Source of the DNA: Lichenibacterium minor
Lineage (GTDB): Bacteria > Pseudomonadota > Alphaproteobacteria > Rhizobiales > Beijerinckiaceae
DNA length: 64,000 nt
Assembly (NCBI RefSeq): GCF_004137685.1
Contig: NZ_QYBB01000006.1
Span: 124,001 to 188,000, forward strand
Direction of reading: 5' to 3'
Position 1 is the stretch's first letter; every line of letters starts with the position of its first letter. The notes under the pieces were generated by a model. That model saw only the letters and a program-made list of their open reading frames with translations. It was not told where the DNA came from and searched no databases. A program made the position numbers and the translations under genes. Below are positions 55,057 through 64,000 of the stretch, one piece after another.

Positions 55057-55609
55057 AGGCGAAGCCGGCGACGCGCCGATCCACGCGGTCGCGGCGGAGT
55101 TCGACAGCGGCGACGCGCTGCTGGCCAGCGTCCACGCGCTCCGGGGCCGAGACCTCGGACGGCTCGACGCCCTGTCGCCCGTGCCGATCGCCGGCATGGG
55201 GGAAGCCCTGGGCCTGCCCTCCTCCTCCATGTCGCTGATCGCCATCGGCGCCGTGCTGGCCGGCTTCGCCGCCATGATGGGCATGTGCATCTACGCGACC
55301 GCGGCCGACTACGTGTTCAACATCGGCGGCCGGCCGCTCGTGTCCTGGCCGGCCTTCGTGGTGCCGAGCGTGTCCTTCTCGCTGATGACCGGCGCCGTGG
55401 CGACCACCTTGTCCATGCTGTTCCTGAACCGCCTGCCGCGGCTCAACCACCCGGACTTCAACATCCCGGACTTCACCCGCGTGACCCAGGACCGCTACTT
55501 CCTCACCGTGTCCGAAGTGGGCGGGGACAGGCTCGACCTCGACGCCATCGAGGCGGCACTGGACGGGCTGACCGACCGCCCCGTGCGCGTGACGCGGGTG
55601 CCGCGGTGA
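55043..55609 (+). CDS. actD: Alternative complex III subunit D (DUF3341)
   Basis: A 188-residue DUF3341 protein with two transmembrane helices (about 64-86 and 100-122) flanked by soluble parts, as in ActD. 'AAEFDSGDALLASVHALRGRDLGRLDALSPVPI', '[18 protein letters not shown]' and 'DRYFLTVSEV' regions match the family. The ATG at 55043 lies inside the end of actC (14-bp overlap) and the stop overlaps actE's GTG. It is a structural subunit; the soluble part resembles a small alpha/beta sensor-like fold with no cofactor. Confidence 0.92.
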   Translation: MAAVEGEAGDAPIHAVAAEFDSGDALLASVHALRGRDLGRLDALSPVPIAGMGEALGLPSSSMSLIAIGAVLAGFAAMMGMCIYATAADYVFNIGGRPLVSWPAFVVPSVSFSLMTGAVATTLSMLFLNRLPRLNHPDFNIPDFTRVTQDRYFLTVSEVGGDRLDLDAIEAALDGLTDRPVRVTRVPR

Positions 55610-56145
55610 GGGCCGCCCGCGTCCTCGCCGGCCTGGTCCTTGCCGCACCCCTGCTCGCCGGCTGCGGCAAGGCCAACATGGATTCGCAGGCCAAGGCCAA
55701 GCAGTGGGACGAGAACGCCTTCTTCGCGAACCACTCGTCGATGCGCGAGCCCGTGCCCGGCACGGTGGCGCGCGACGCCCCCGACGCGCCGGCGCCCCAG
55801 CCGAAGGTGATCACCGCGGCTCTGCTCGAGCGCGGCCGCACCGAGTTCAACGTGTTCTGCTCGCCTTGCCACGGCCAGTCCGGCGACGGGCGCGGCATGA
55901 TCGTGCAGCGGGGCTTCCCGGCCCCGCCGCCCTTGTGGCTGCCGCGGCTGGAGCAGGCGACGGCGGGCTACATCTACGACGTGATCACGAACGGGCACGG
56001 GGTGATGTATTCCTACGCCGACCGGGTGAAGTCCGCCGACCGCTGGGCGGTGATCGCCTATGTGCGGGCCCTGCAGCAGAGCCAGGACGCCAAACCCGCC
56101 GACCTGCCGGCCGAAGACCGCGCGCTGCTGGAGGCCGCGCGATGA
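55606..56145 (+). CDS. actE: Alternative complex III subunit E, monoheme cytochrome c lipoprotein
   Basis: A 179-residue periplasmic cytochrome c subunit. The N-terminus is a lipoprotein signal with lipobox LLAGC (acylated Cys about residue 19). One heme motif, CSPCH, lies in 'FNVFCSPCHGQSGDGRG', and the axial Met is in 'NGHGVMYSYADRV', with 'WAVIAYVRALQ' completing the fold. It passes electrons from the complex to the caa3 oxidase or a soluble cytochrome. The start is GTG 55606, inside the actD stop (GTGA), and it overlaps actF by ATGA. Confidence 0.93.
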   Translation: MRAARVLAGLVLAAPLLAGCGKANMDSQAKAKQWDENAFFANHSSMREPVPGTVARDAPDAPAPQPKVITAALLERGRTEFNVFCSPCHGQSGDGRGMIVQRGFPAPPPLWLPRLEQATAGYIYDVITNGHGVMYSYADRVKSADRWAVIAYVRALQQSQDAKPADLPAEDRALLEAAR

Positions 56146-57245
56146 GCGGGCGATCCGTGAACCGCCCGACGATCGTGGCGCTCGGCGCCGGCGTCCTCTG
56201 CGCCGCCGCCGTGGTGGCGCTCGGGATCGCCGGCGAGCCCGTCATGCCGTCCTACCTCGGCGCCTGGCTGTTCCTGTTGGCGCTGCCGCTCGGCGCGCTG
56301 CCGATCCTCATGGGCTGCGAACTGCTCGACGTGCCCGAAACGGCGCTGACCGTCATGCTGCGCCGCTTGGCCGCCGTGATGCCGCTCGCCGCCGTCCTGG
56401 CGTTGCCCGTGCTGTTCCGGCTCGGCTCGCTCTACCCGTCGCTGTCGGCCGTCAAGGCCGGCCTGCCGGGCTGGTGGATGACCGACACCGGCTTCGTCCT
56501 GCGAACGGTGCTGTTCCTGGCGGTCTGGACGGCGCTGTCGTCCGTGTTCTCGCGGCCCGACACGGGGCGGCTCGGCGGCGCGCGCCGGCCCGTCCTCGCC
56601 GGACTCGGCCTGGGGCTCCACCTCGTGATGGGCACCCTCGCCGCCTTCGACTGGGCGCAGGAAGTGGAGCCGAGCTTCATGTCGTCCGCCTTCGGCCTGC
56701 TGCTGATCTCGGCGCAATGCTCGGTCGCGGTGTCGACGGCCGTGCTGATGGCGGTGGTGGGGCGGCCGGAAGCGGAAGCCTCGCACGCGCTGTCCTCCGG
56801 CCGGCGTGACCTCGTCGCGACGGAGCATGTCGCGACCGCGCTGGCGGTGCTGCTCGGGGCCTGGGGCTTCATGGTCTTCACCCAGTACCTCGTCGTGTGG
56901 TCGGCCAACCTCCCCAAGGAGGTGGTGTGGTATCAGCACCGCTCGGCGGGCATCGGCCTCTTGGCGGAATATTGCGCCGGCATCCTGTGTGCCCTGGCCC
57001 TCGTGGCGCTGCTGCCGCGCGCGCCGGCGCGCCACGCCGGCGTGGTCGCCTGGGTGGCGGCGGCGCTGTTGGTGATGCACGGCTTCGAGATGCTGTGGCT
57101 GGTGACGCCGGCCTTCCGCTCCGCCTTCACCCTGACGCCGGCCGACATCGCGGCCGTCGCGGCGGCGGCGGGCCTCGGCATCGGCGGGGCGCTGCTGTTC
57201 GGCGATCGCGCCGGCACCGGGAGGGTCGGTCATGGCGCAACCTGA
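56142..57245 (+). CDS. actF: Alternative complex III subunit F (membrane)
   Basis: A 367-residue integral membrane protein with about ten transmembrane helices, the second NrfD-like subunit of the complex. 'PSYLGAWLFLLALPLGALPILMGCEL', 'DTGFVLRTVLFLAVWTAL' and 'TQYLVVWSANLPKEVVWYQHR' regions fit ActF. The start ATG 56142 overlaps the actE stop. In ACIII structures ActF is proposed to carry a proton path. Its 3' end overlaps the following small membrane-protein gene by 14 bp. Confidence 0.92.
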   Translation: MSGRSVNRPTIVALGAGVLCAAAVVALGIAGEPVMPSYLGAWLFLLALPLGALPILMGCELLDVPETALTVMLRRLAAVMPLAAVLALPVLFRLGSLYPSLSAVKAGLPGWWMTDTGFVLRTVLFLAVWTALSSVFSRPDTGRLGGARRPVLAGLGLGLHLVMGTLAAFDWAQEVEPSFMSSAFGLLLISAQCSVAVSTAVLMAVVGRPEAEASHALSSGRRDLVATEHVATALAVLLGAWGFMVFTQYLVVWSANLPKEVVWYQHRSAGIGLLAEYCAGILCALALVALLPRAPARHAGVVAWVAAALLVMHGFEMLWLVTPAFRSAFTLTPADIAAVAAAAGLGIGGALLFGDRAGTGRVGHGAT

Positions 57246-58062
57246 GCGCGGGCCTGCGGGCACCAAGAAGCGCTGGCGCGAGGCCGCCCTCGGAGGGGCC
57301 CTCGTGGCGCTCGGCGGTGCGCTGTTCGGGGCGACCCGCCGCGCAGCCGAACCGGGCGGCAAGCCGGGGGCGGGGGCGACCGCGAAGGGCCGAGGCGCCG
57401 GCCAGGAGCCCGGCAAGGCGGGCACCAACAAGGGCGGCGCCAAGCCGGATCCCCGGTCGCGCCCCAACGTGTCGAAGTCCAAGGTCCGCACGAAGCCGAA
57501 CCCGCCCGCGGCCGTGGGGCCCACCCTGTACTGGCCGCCCCCGCCGCCGAAGCCGCTCGACGTGTACAGCGACGGCGTCCGCCCCCCCGAGCAGGCGGTG
57601 CAGAACTCGCACCTGCCCGTCGACCCGGGAGCGGAGAAGCGCGGCTACGAGGGCTTCGACGCCAAGCCGGGCACCATCGTCAAGGTGATGCTGTCGTCGG
57701 TCGTCGTCATCGTGTGCTGCATCGCGGGGCTGTTCTACCTGATCGGGCAACAGCACCGCGAGGACGCGCGGGGCCCTGCGCTGACCCCGCAGCAACTCGC
57801 CGTCATCGTGCCGCCCGGCCCCCACCTCCAGGACCATCCGCTCCACGACATCGCGACCGAGAACAAGCGGGAGTTCGATCTGCTGAAATATTATGCCTGG
57901 ACGGGCCCGGACCACAGGGCCGGCCGCATCCCCATCGAGCGTGCCCAGGCGCTGGTGACGGGACGTCCGCTGGATCCGCTGCCGTCCGCCGCGCCGCAGG
58001 CTCCGGGGGGGCCCGCCGCGGCCCCGACCGCGCCGGCGCCGGTCCCGGCCTCGAACCCGTGA
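57232..58062 (+). CDS. Membrane protein of the ACIII/caa3 operon, unknown function
   Basis: A 276-residue protein with no firmly named family. Residues 1-35 include a short hydrophobic patch; 36-100 are Gly/Lys/Pro-rich and probably disordered; 90-140 are proline-rich; a single transmembrane helix lies at about 150-171 ('VVVIVCCIAGLFYLIG'). The C-terminal part 'DLLKYYAWTGPDHRAGRIPIERAQALV' resembles the conserved 'IPIERAM' segment of small proteins found before coxB in such operons. It overlaps actF by 14 bp and is 19 bp before coxB. A role in assembling or bridging complex and oxidase is inferred. Confidence 0.75.
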   Translation: MAQPERGPAGTKKRWREAALGGALVALGGALFGATRRAAEPGGKPGAGATAKGRGAGQEPGKAGTNKGGAKPDPRSRPNVSKSKVRTKPNPPAAVGPTLYWPPPPPKPLDVYSDGVRPPEQAVQNSHLPVDPGAEKRGYEGFDAKPGTIVKVMLSSVVVIVCCIAGLFYLIGQQHREDARGPALTPQQLAVIVPPGPHLQDHPLHDIATENKREFDLLKYYAWTGPDHRAGRIPIERAQALVTGRPLDPLPSAAPQAPGGPAAAPTAPAPVPASNP

Positions 58063-58081
58063 CCGCTGTGGAGCTTCAGCC

Positions 58082-59041
58082 ATGAACGGCATCGGGCATG
58101 CCCTCGACATCTGGCCGGCGGCGGCTTCGGCCAGCGCCGTGGAGGCGGATCACCTGATCCTGTCCTTCACGGTCCTGACGCTGTTCCTCACCGTGCCGAT
58201 CTTCATCGCCTTCACCTGGTTCGCGATCGTGTACCGCAAGGGCGTGAAGGCGGACCGCCGGCACAGCGAGACCCGGTCCTCGGCGATCGAGATGACCTGG
58301 ATGATCGGCCCCTTCATCCTCACGCTGTTCTTCTTCGCCTGGGGGGCCCAGCTCTTCATGCATCACAAGACGCTGCCGGCGGGCGGGCTGCAGATCGACG
58401 CCATCGGGCGCCAATGGATGTGGAAGTTCCAGCACCCCGGCGGCCAGTCCGAGATCAACGACCTGCACGTGCCGGTCGGCGAGAACGTCGTGATGCACAT
58501 GATCTCGCAGGACGTCATCCACGCCTTCTACCTGCCGGCGCTGCGCATTCAGATGGACGTGCTGCCGGACCGCTACACGAACCTGTGGTTCAAGGCCGAC
58601 AAAGTGGGCAGCTACCACCTGTTCTGCTCGGAATATTGCGGGACCGACCATTCGGTGATGGGCGGCACCATCACGGTGATGGAGCCCGCCGCCTACCAGC
58701 AGTGGCTCGCCGCCTCGGGCTCCGACATGTCGCTGGCGTCCGCCGGCGAGGCCCTGTTCGGGTCCTACGGCTGCTCGGGCTGCCACCAGGGCCAGTCCAC
58801 CGTGCGGGCTCCCTCGCTCGCCGGGCTCTACGGCAAGCCCGTGCCGATGGAAGACGGGCGCACCGTCGTGGCGGACGACAGCTACATCCGCGACAAGATC
58901 CTCAACCCGAACGACAACCTCATCGCCGGCTACAAGCAGGTGATGCCGAGCTTCAAGGGCGTGATCGCCGAGGACGACCTCCTCCGCCTCGTCGCCTACA
59001 TCAAATCGACTGGCGTGAAGACGACCGGGAGCCTGCAATGA
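58082..59041 (+). CDS. coxB: Cytochrome c oxidase subunit II with fused cytochrome c (caa3 type)
   Basis: Receives electrons at a binuclear CuA centre and passes them to subunit I. The 319 residues have two transmembrane helices (about 26-50 and 73-93), the CuA loop '[12 protein letters not shown]' (Cys182, Glu184, Cys186, His190, Met193) with the upstream ligand in 'DVIHAFYLP' (His147), the aromatic electron entry 'QWMWKF', and a C-terminal cytochrome c domain with CSGCH (231-235). The fused heme makes it caa3-type, able to accept electrons directly from alternative complex III. It overlaps coxA by ATGA. Confidence 0.96.
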   Translation: MNGIGHALDIWPAAASASAVEADHLILSFTVLTLFLTVPIFIAFTWFAIVYRKGVKADRRHSETRSSAIEMTWMIGPFILTLFFFAWGAQLFMHHKTLPAGGLQIDAIGRQWMWKFQHPGGQSEINDLHVPVGENVVMHMISQDVIHAFYLPALRIQMDVLPDRYTNLWFKADKVGSYHLFCSEYCGTDHSVMGGTITVMEPAAYQQWLAASGSDMSLASAGEALFGSYGCSGCHQGQSTVRAPSLAGLYGKPVPMEDGRTVVADDSYIRDKILNPNDNLIAGYKQVMPSFKGVIAEDDLLRLVAYIKSTGVKTTGSLQ

Positions 59042-60681
59042 CCTACGCGGCCCAGCGCGACGCCCACGTCCCGCACGCGACCATCGACGCGCCGAAGGAC
59101 TACCTCCACATCACCCACACGGTGAAGTCCTGGCTGCTGAGCACCGACCACAAGCGGATCGGCATCCTCTACCTCATCTCCATCACCGGCTTCTTCTTCA
59201 TCGGCGCGGTGGCGGCGGGCCTGCTGCGCCTGTCGCTGGTGGTGCCGGACGGCTCGATCTTCACCAACGACACCTACAACAAGCTGTTCACCATCCACGG
59301 CGTCGTGATGGTGTGGTTCTTCCTCATCCCCTCGATCCCGGCGACCTTCGGCAACTTCCTGCTGCCGATCATGATCGGCGCCAAGGACCTGGCCTTCCCC
59401 CGGCTGAACACGACGTCGTGGTACGTGTTCATGACGGGCGCGCTCTTCGCCATGCTGTCGGTGCTGTTCGGCGGCATCGACACGGGCTGGACCTTCTACG
59501 CCCCGCTGTCGACCGCCTTCTCCAACACCTACGTGTCGCTGGCGCTGGTCGGCGTCATCATCGTGGGTTTCTCGTCCATCCTGACGGGGCTGAACTTCAT
59601 CGTCACGGTCCACACCATGCGGGCGCCGGGCATGACCTGGTTCCGCATGCCGATCTTCGTGTGGACCATGTACGCGGTGAGCATGATCTTCCTGCTCGCC
59701 ACCCCGGTCATCACCATGGCGCTGATCCTGCTCGTGATGGAGCGGACCTTCAAGATCGGCGTCTTCGATCCCGCGCTGGGCGGCGACCCGGTGCTGTTCG
59801 AACACCTGTTCTGGTTCTACTCGCACCCGGCCGTCTACATCATGGTGCTGCCCGGCATGGGCGTCATCTCGGAGATCGTGCCGGCCTTCGCCCGCAAGCG
59901 GCTGTTCGGCTACAAGTTCGTCGCCTACGCGTCCATCGGGCTCGCCACTATCACGTTCTTCGTGTGGGGCCACCACATGTTCGTCAACGGGCAGAGCGAC
60001 TATGCCAGCGTCACCTTCTCGTTCCTGAGCTTCGCCGTCGCGGTGCCGTCGGCCGTGAAGGTCTACAATTGGACCGCGACGATCCACAAGGGCACGCTCG
60101 TGCTCGATACGCCGATGCTCTACGCCATGGGCTATATCGGGCTGTTCGTCATCGGCGGGTTGACCGGGCTGTTCCTGGCGACGCTCGCCATCGACGAGCA
60201 CGTGCACGACACATACTTCGTCGTGGCGCATTTCCACTACATCATGGTGGGCGGCACCGTGCTGGCGTTCCTGGGGGGGCTCCACTACTGGTGGCCGAAG
60301 TTCACCGGGCGGATGTACAACGAGGCGTGGGGCCGCGTTTCGGCCGTGCTGATGTTCATCGGCTTCAACGTGACCTTCTTCCCGCAGTTCATCCTGGGGT
60401 ACCTCGGGATGCCGCGGCGCTACCACGTGTATCCGGCCGAATTCCAGCTGATGAACATCATGTCCTCGGCGGGCGCCACCATCCTGGCCTTCGCCTACGT
60501 GTTCCCTTTCGTCTATCTGCTCTACTCGCTGTGGTTCGGCAAGAAGGCGCCGGACAACCCGTGGGACGCGAAGGGGCTGGAATGGATGACGACCTCGCCG
60601 CCACCTCTGCACAACTTCATCAAGCCTCCGGTCGTGGATTTCGAGGCTTACGACTACGAAGCCAAGGTGCCGGAAGCATGA
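59038..60681 (+). CDS. coxA: Cytochrome c oxidase subunit I
   Basis: The catalytic subunit, with 12 transmembrane helices, reducing O2 at the heme a3-CuB site and pumping protons. The 547 residues have the heme ligand in '[11 protein letters not shown]', CuB ligands in '[15 protein letters not shown]' (His263) and 'WGHHMFVNG', and the heme a/a3 histidines in '[11 protein letters not shown]'. The residue in the HPE position is Ala (YSHPAV, 261-266), so the D-channel Glu is absent and the YS pair marks an A2-type oxidase. It is translationally coupled to coxB and coxC by ATGA overlaps. Confidence 0.96.
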   Translation: MTYAAQRDAHVPHATIDAPKDYLHITHTVKSWLLSTDHKRIGILYLISITGFFFIGAVAAGLLRLSLVVPDGSIFTNDTYNKLFTIHGVVMVWFFLIPSIPATFGNFLLPIMIGAKDLAFPRLNTTSWYVFMTGALFAMLSVLFGGIDTGWTFYAPLSTAFSNTYVSLALVGVIIVGFSSILTGLNFIVTVHTMRAPGMTWFRMPIFVWTMYAVSMIFLLATPVITMALILLVMERTFKIGVFDPALGGDPVLFEHLFWFYSHPAVYIMVLPGMGVISEIVPAFARKRLFGYKFVAYASIGLATITFFVWGHHMFVNGQSDYASVTFSFLSFAVAVPSAVKVYNWTATIHKGTLVLDTPMLYAMGYIGLFVIGGLTGLFLATLAIDEHVHDTYFVVAHFHYIMVGGTVLAFLGGLHYWWPKFTGRMYNEAWGRVSAVLMFIGFNVTFFPQFILGYLGMPRRYHVYPAEFQLMNIMSSAGATILAFAYVFPFVYLLYSLWFGKKAPDNPWDAKGLEWMTTSPPPLHNFIKPPVVDFEAYDYEAKVPEA

Positions 60682-61334
60682 GCGACACCCTGGCGGACGG
60701 CGTCGGCCTCCACGTCATCGAGCAGTTCGTTGACGCCGAACAGCAGCGCCATGCCGGCCAGCTCGGCATGTGGGCCTGGCTGGTGACGGAGCTGCTGCTC
60801 TTCGCCGGGCTGTTCCTCGTCGCCACCGTGCTCAGGGTGCAATACCCGGAGTCGGTGCATCTCGCGGTGTCGCACCTCAAGTTCTGGATCGGCGCGACCA
60901 ACACGGGGGTGCTGATCGTGTCGAGCCTGACCATGTCGGGCGCCATCCAGGCGTCGCGGCTGGGGCTGCAGCGCCTCACCGTCTATTGCATGTACGCCAC
61001 CGCGGCGCTCGGCACGCTGTTCATCCTGCTGAAGCTCTACGAGTGGTACGACGACATCGTCGAGCACATGGCGCCGTGGCTGAACCAGCCCTACGAACTC
61101 GCCTTCGACAAGCCGTCGACGCTGTTCACCAACCTGTACTGGGTGACGACGGGGCTGCACGGGCTGCACCTGACCACGGGCGTCACCATCCTGATGGTGC
61201 TCGCCCTTCAGGCGCGGGCCGAGGGCTACCTGTCCCGGCACCAGAACCGGATCGAGGTGTTCGGCCTCTACTGGCACTTCATCGACCTGATCTGGATCAT
61301 CGTGTTCCCCATGCTCTACGTCATCGGGAGGTGA
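60678..61334 (+). CDS. coxC: Cytochrome c oxidase subunit III
   Basis: A 218-residue, five-helix version of subunit III, lacking the first two helices of the mitochondrial type, as is common in caa3 oxidases. The pattern '[17 protein letters not shown]', with the lipid-pocket Glu, '[18 protein letters not shown]', '[16 protein letters not shown]' and '[20 protein letters not shown]' is typical. It stabilises proton uptake in subunit I. The ATG at 60678 lies in the coxA stop and the gene ends in a GTGA overlap with the next one. Confidence 0.95.
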   Translation: MSDTLADGVGLHVIEQFVDAEQQRHAGQLGMWAWLVTELLLFAGLFLVATVLRVQYPESVHLAVSHLKFWIGATNTGVLIVSSLTMSGAIQASRLGLQRLTVYCMYATAALGTLFILLKLYEWYDDIVEHMAPWLNQPYELAFDKPSTLFTNLYWVTTGLHGLHLTTGVTILMVLALQARAEGYLSRHQNRIEVFGLYWHFIDLIWIIVFPMLYVIGR

Positions 61335-61660
61335 GCGCCTTGCAGGGACCCCTCTTCACCGACGCGCAGAAGCGCGAGTTCGTGCGCCGCATGGACATCC
61401 CGCTCCGGGTGTTCGTCGGGCTGATCCTGTCGCTCGGCACGATGGTGCTGTTCGGCGCCACCCGCCCGGCGTCCTGGATCTGGATGGCCGAAGTCGCCGT
61501 GCTGCTCGTGATGGTCGTCGTCACGATGCTGTATGCGATGGAGGTGAAGGACGACCTGCCGCTGATGCGGATGTGGTCGGTCGTCGGCTTCGCCTGGCTC
61601 TGCATCCTGTTCGGGATGGTGCTGATCGACTACCTGACGCGGGGCGGCTTCCCGATGTGA
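61331..61660 (+). CDS. Cytochrome c oxidase subunit IV (prokaryotic, caa3 type)
   Basis: A 109-residue membrane protein with three hydrophobic helices (about 25-46, 49-70 and 82-103). It corresponds to the small subunit IV (CtaF/COX4_pro type) that ends caa3 operons; the signature is mainly size, topology and position, with 'YAMEVKDDLPLMRMW' as a helpful loop. The GTG at 61331 gives a GTGA overlap with coxC and is preferred over the long in-frame extension upstream. The operon ends here, facing hemW across a small hairpin. Confidence 0.8.
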   Translation: MSALQGPLFTDAQKREFVRRMDIPLRVFVGLILSLGTMVLFGATRPASWIWMAEVAVLLVMVVVTMLYAMEVKDDLPLMRMWSVVGFAWLCILFGMVLIDYLTRGGFPM

Positions 61661-61667
61661 CGGCCGT

Positions 61668-61682
61668 CCCGGTCCCACCGGG
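61668..61682. terminator. Small hairpin between the oxidase operon and hemW
   Basis: CCCGGT (61668-61673) and ACCGGG (61677-61682) pair in the 28-bp gap between convergent genes. It is short, with no T-run; a weak bidirectional terminator candidate. Confidence 0.35.
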
Positions 61683-61688
61683 CGGGGA

Positions 61689-62843
61689 TCAGGACGCGAG
61701 GTCCGCCACCACCATGTCGAGCACCGGGAAGCCTTCGCGGGTCACGCGCAGCCGGCCCCCCGAGGAGCGCTCGACGAGGCCATCGTCGATGAGGCTGTCG
61801 ATGCGAGTGCCGTCGAGCGGGCGGCCCGCCAGCGCGGCGAAACGCGCCGGGTCGATGCCTTCGCCGAGACGGAGCCCCATCAGCAGGAACTCGTCGCCCT
61901 GCTCCTCGGCCGACAACCCTTCGTCCGACACCAGGCCGTGCCCTTCGCCCTCGACCACCGTCAGCCACATCTCGGGGTGGCGCTCGGTGGAATGGGCGCG
62001 CCGTCCCGAGGCGGTGAGGATTCGCCCGTGGGCCCCCGGGCCGACGCCGGCATATTCGCCGTAGCGCCAATAGACGAGGTTGTGGCGCGACTCGGCGCCC
62101 GGGCGGGCGTGGTTCGACACCTCGTAGGCCGGCAGGCCGCGCGCCGCCGTCAGCTCCTGCGTCACCTCCCAAAGGGCGCGCGCCTGTTCGGGGTCGGGCA
62201 CGGCGAGCTTGCCCGCCTTGAACAGGCGCTCGAACATCGTGTCGGGCTCGATGGTCAGCTGGTAGAGCGACAGGTGCTCGGCGGCGCGGTCGATGGCGCC
62301 GTGCAGCTCGGCCTGCCATTGCGCCGGCGTTTGGCCGGGGCGGGCGTAGATCAGGTCGAAGGAGAAGCGCTCGAAATGCGTCGCCGCGATCTCGACCGCC
62401 GCCAGCGCCTCCTCGGCCGTGTGCAGGCGCCCGAGCGCCTTGAGGTCGGGGTCGTTCAACGCTTGGACGCCCAGCGACACCCGGTTGATCCCCGCCGCGC
62501 GGTAGCCCTCGAACCGCGTCGCGTCGACGCTCGTGGGATTGGCTTCCAGCGTCACCTCTGCGTCGGCGTCGACGTTCCAGTGGCCCGCGATGGCGTCGAG
62601 GATGCTGCCGACCGTGGAAGGCTTCATCAGCGACGGCGTGCCGCCGCCGAAGAACACCGATTGCACGGTGCGGCCCGGCGTCAGGGCCGCGCGGTGCGCC
62701 AGCTCCTGCCGAAAGGCCGACAGGAACCGCGCCTCGTCCACGGGCGCCTGGCGGACGTGGCTGTTGAAGTCGCAGTAGGGACATTTCGACAGGCAGAACG
62801 GCCAGTGCACGTAGAGGCCGAAGCCGGGATCGATGGCGGTCAT
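61689..62843 (-). CDS. hemW: Radical SAM heme chaperone HemW (HemN-like)
   Basis: A 384-residue radical SAM protein. The cluster motif is CLSKCPYC (C-x3-C-x2-C) followed by D-F-N-S, in 'YVHWPFCLSKCPYCDFNS'. 'FFGGGTPSLM', 'EANP', 'GINRVSLGVQALND' and the C-terminal HemN_C region 'LRLGEGID' fit HemW rather than true coproporphyrinogen oxidase HemN, which has a longer N-terminus. HemW is thought to insert heme into respiratory enzymes. The start at 62843 (MTAIDPGFGLYVHWPF) is used; an earlier in-frame Met is at 62879. It follows rdgB by 54 bp on the same strand. Confidence 0.93.
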   Translation of the reverse strand: MTAIDPGFGLYVHWPFCLSKCPYCDFNSHVRQAPVDEARFLSAFRQELAHRAALTPGRTVQSVFFGGGTPSLMKPSTVGSILDAIAGHWNVDADAEVTLEANPTSVDATRFEGYRAAGINRVSLGVQALNDPDLKALGRLHTAEEALAAVEIAATHFERFSFDLIYARPGQTPAQWQAELHGAIDRAAEHLSLYQLTIEPDTMFERLFKAGKLAVPDPEQARALWEVTQELTAARGLPAYEVSNHARPGAESRHNLVYWRYGEYAGVGPGAHGRILTASGRRAHSTERHPEMWLTVVEGEGHGLVSDEGLSAEEQGDEFLLMGLRLGEGIDPARFAALAGRPLDGTRIDSLIDDGLVERSSGGRLRVTREGFPVLDMVVADLAS

Positions 62844-62897
62844 GGGCGACTTATGGCACGGGGCGGGGCCGCGGGTCACGCCCCGCGACGGGCGGCT

Positions 62898-63533
62898 TCA
62901 CGCCCCGAACAGCCGCCGCGACAGCATCTGGAACGCCCGCGCCCGGTGGGACAGGGCTTCGCCGCCGTCCGCGGGCAGGCCGTGCTTCTCCTCCGACGAC
63001 ATTTCGCCGAAGGTGCGGTCGTGCCCGTCCGGCAGGAAGGCGGGGTCGTAGCCGAAGCCCTGGCGGCCGCGCGGCGGCGTCACGATGGTGCCGTCCACCC
63101 GGCCCTCGACGGCTTCCACCCGGCCGTCCGGCCACACCAGCGCCAGCGCGGCGGTGAAATGGGCGCGCCGCGCGTCGGGCGTGCTGGCGCCCCGCTCGGC
63201 GAGCAGCGCCTCGATGCGGGCCATCGCACCCGTGAAGTCCTTGTCGGGCCCGGCCCAGCGTGCCGAGAACAGCCCCGGCGCGCCGTCGAGGGCCTCGACG
63301 CAGAGGCCGGAATCGTCGGCCAGCGCCGGCAATCCGGCGCCCTGGGCCGCGGCCTGGGCCTTGAGCCGGGCGTTGGCGGCGAAGGTGGTGCCGGTTTCGT
63401 CCGGCTCCGGCAGGCCGAGCTCGCCAGCCGACAGCACCGTCACGCCGTGGGGCTTCAGCAGCTCGCGGAATTCGGCCAGCTTGCCCGCATTGTGGGTGGC
63501 GATCACGAGGCGGTCGAGGCTGGGATCGCGCAT
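62898..63533 (-). CDS. rdgB: Non-canonical purine NTP pyrophosphatase (RdgB/HAM1)
   Basis: Hydrolyses dITP, ITP and XTP to monophosphates, keeping deaminated purines out of DNA. The 211-residue protein shows '[18 protein letters not shown]' (the nucleotide-binding start), '[26 protein letters not shown]' region with the catalytic DDSG, '[19 protein letters not shown]' and '[21 protein letters not shown]', all complete. The ATG 63531-63533 is the first Met before the motif. rdgB followed by hemW is the usual order in Hyphomicrobiales; rph, normally upstream, is missing here. Confidence 0.95.
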   Translation of the reverse strand: MRDPSLDRLVIATHNAGKLAEFRELLKPHGVTVLSAGELGLPEPDETGTTFAANARLKAQAAAQGAGLPALADDSGLCVEALDGAPGLFSARWAGPDKDFTGAMARIEALLAERGASTPDARRAHFTAALALVWPDGRVEAVEGRVDGTIVTPPRGRQGFGYDPAFLPDGHDRTFGEMSSEEKHGLPADGGEALSHRARAFQMLSRRLFGA

Positions 63534-63893
63534 GGAAAGGGGTCCGGGACGGAAAACGGGGCTCGCGGCCCCGGCGGGTCTTCGCGATGGCGCTTCCGCC
63601 CCCCGAAGGGGGAGATCCGCGCCGTCCCGGACACCCGAGCCGTCGCGGCGTGCGGCCATCGATGCGGGCCTGATTAGACCGTCGCCCCCCGCTTGGCCAG
63701 TTGTGAACCGGCCGCCGACCGTGTCGGGGAACGGGCAGGCCCGCGACGCCGAGGCTCGTGGCTGCGGCGATTTGACCGTGTGCGGACCGGGATGGCCTTG
63801 GAATTCCTCGATTTTCTGACCTAGAGTCGGGCGCGCGGACCGGCAGGTCACCGTCGGGTGGCGCTTGATCGGCGTCGAAGGGTGTCGGGATCG
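63534..63893. other. Divergent intergenic region, rdgB and terminal gene
   Basis: About 360 bp without a credible gene. Its last part (63795-63830) is AT-richer and holds the candidate promoter listed separately. No hairpin or RNA gene was recognised. Confidence 0.4.
63798..63827 (+). promoter_or_regulatory. Candidate promoter of the terminal partial gene
   Basis: TTGGAA (63798-63803) and TAGAGT (63822-63827) are separated by 18 bases in the least GC-rich part of the gap, about 70 bases before ATG 63894. A by-eye match to sigma-70 boxes; weak. Confidence 0.3.
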
Positions 63894-64000
63894 ATGGATC
63901 GGATCGAGGCAGCGGGCGATTCGGGGGGCGGCGCGGGGCGATCGTCCGCCGCCCCGTCGTCCGTCCCGCATCCCGCCCTCGACCGCATCGTCGCGATGGC
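63894..64000 (+). CDS. Start of a probable GAF-domain sensor protein (truncated by the window)
   Basis: About 35 codons are visible before the window ends. After a Gly/Ser/Ala-rich start the residues '[11 protein letters not shown]' resemble the opening of GAF-domain sensor kinases and cyclases, where the next residues usually read 'ARLFDVPIALVSLVD'. The ATG at 63894 has a weak ribosome-binding site (GTGTCGGGA) upstream. The call depends on a short stretch, so it is tentative; the gene continues past the window. Confidence 0.45.
   Translation, partial: MDRIEAAGDSGGGAGRSSAAPSSVPHPALDRIVAM

Overview
The window is very GC-rich, densely coded bacterial chromosome. An Irr-type Fur regulator carrying a heme regulatory motif, homospermidine synthase, DUF2244, proteobacterial TreX/TreZ/TreY genes and an Act (alternative complex III)/caa3 respiratory operon point to an alphaproteobacterium, most likely of the order Hyphomicrobiales (a Methylobacterium/Beijerinckia/Lichenibacterium-like relative; genus not resolved). 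I see no rRNA, tRNA, insertion sequence, prophage or CRISPR array.

Layout. 1-9.5 kb: a DUF1810 gene, proB (glutamate 5-kinase), a D-2-hydroxyacid dehydrogenase, then a polyamine stretch (ornithine decarboxylase with a long, probably structured leader, an acetyltransferase, a DUF2059 exported protein, homospermidine synthase), a GST, a CoxG-like protein and a cysteine-cluster protein. 9.5-12.3 kb: four overlapping genes for molybdenum-hydroxylase maturation (XdhC N-domain, XdhC C-domain, molybdopterin-binding protein, MocA-like transferase) without any hydroxylase structural gene. 12.3-14.7 kb: an OLD/RecF-like ATPase paired with a DUF4276 (TOPRIM-like) protein, a candidate anti-phage pair, overlapping the DNA glycosylase gene tag. 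14.8-15.8 kb: a trypsin-fold serine protease with no signal peptide. 15.9-22.9 kb: glgX/treX, treZ and treY on the minus strand, which turn glycogen or maltodextrin into trehalose.

23.1-26.3 kb: a 1060-residue beta-solenoid repeat protein with a Gly/Thr linker and a C-terminus like type I secretion substrates. 26.9-29.6 kb: a stress-type protein, endonuclease III, DUF2244 and a PIG-L deacetylase. 30-37.6 kb: a signalling block, with a bicovalent-flavin oxidase, a periplasmic solute-binding protein and a diguanylate cyclase in one operon, facing a GGDEF/EAL protein and a glycosyltransferase. 37.8-43.7 kb: a metallo-hydrolase, Irr, several small proteins, a TetR regulator with a clear operator and an aldehyde dehydrogenase.

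44-47.7 kb: a type I secretion ABC transporter and its HlyD adaptor, with neither substrate nor TolC alongside; the solenoid protein is the best substrate candidate here. 47.9-61.7 kb: holA, then an operon-like run of SCO, ActABCDEF, a small membrane protein and caa3 oxidase subunits II, I, III and IV, a quinol-to-oxygen electron path via alternative complex III. 61.7-64 kb: hemW, rdgB and the first codons of a probable GAF-domain sensor.

The best candidates for something unusual are the ATPase/DUF4276/tag cluster, the separated type I secretion transporter and repeat protein, the flavin oxidase/binding protein/cyclase operon, and the fully split, orphan molybdenum-cofactor maturation cluster.
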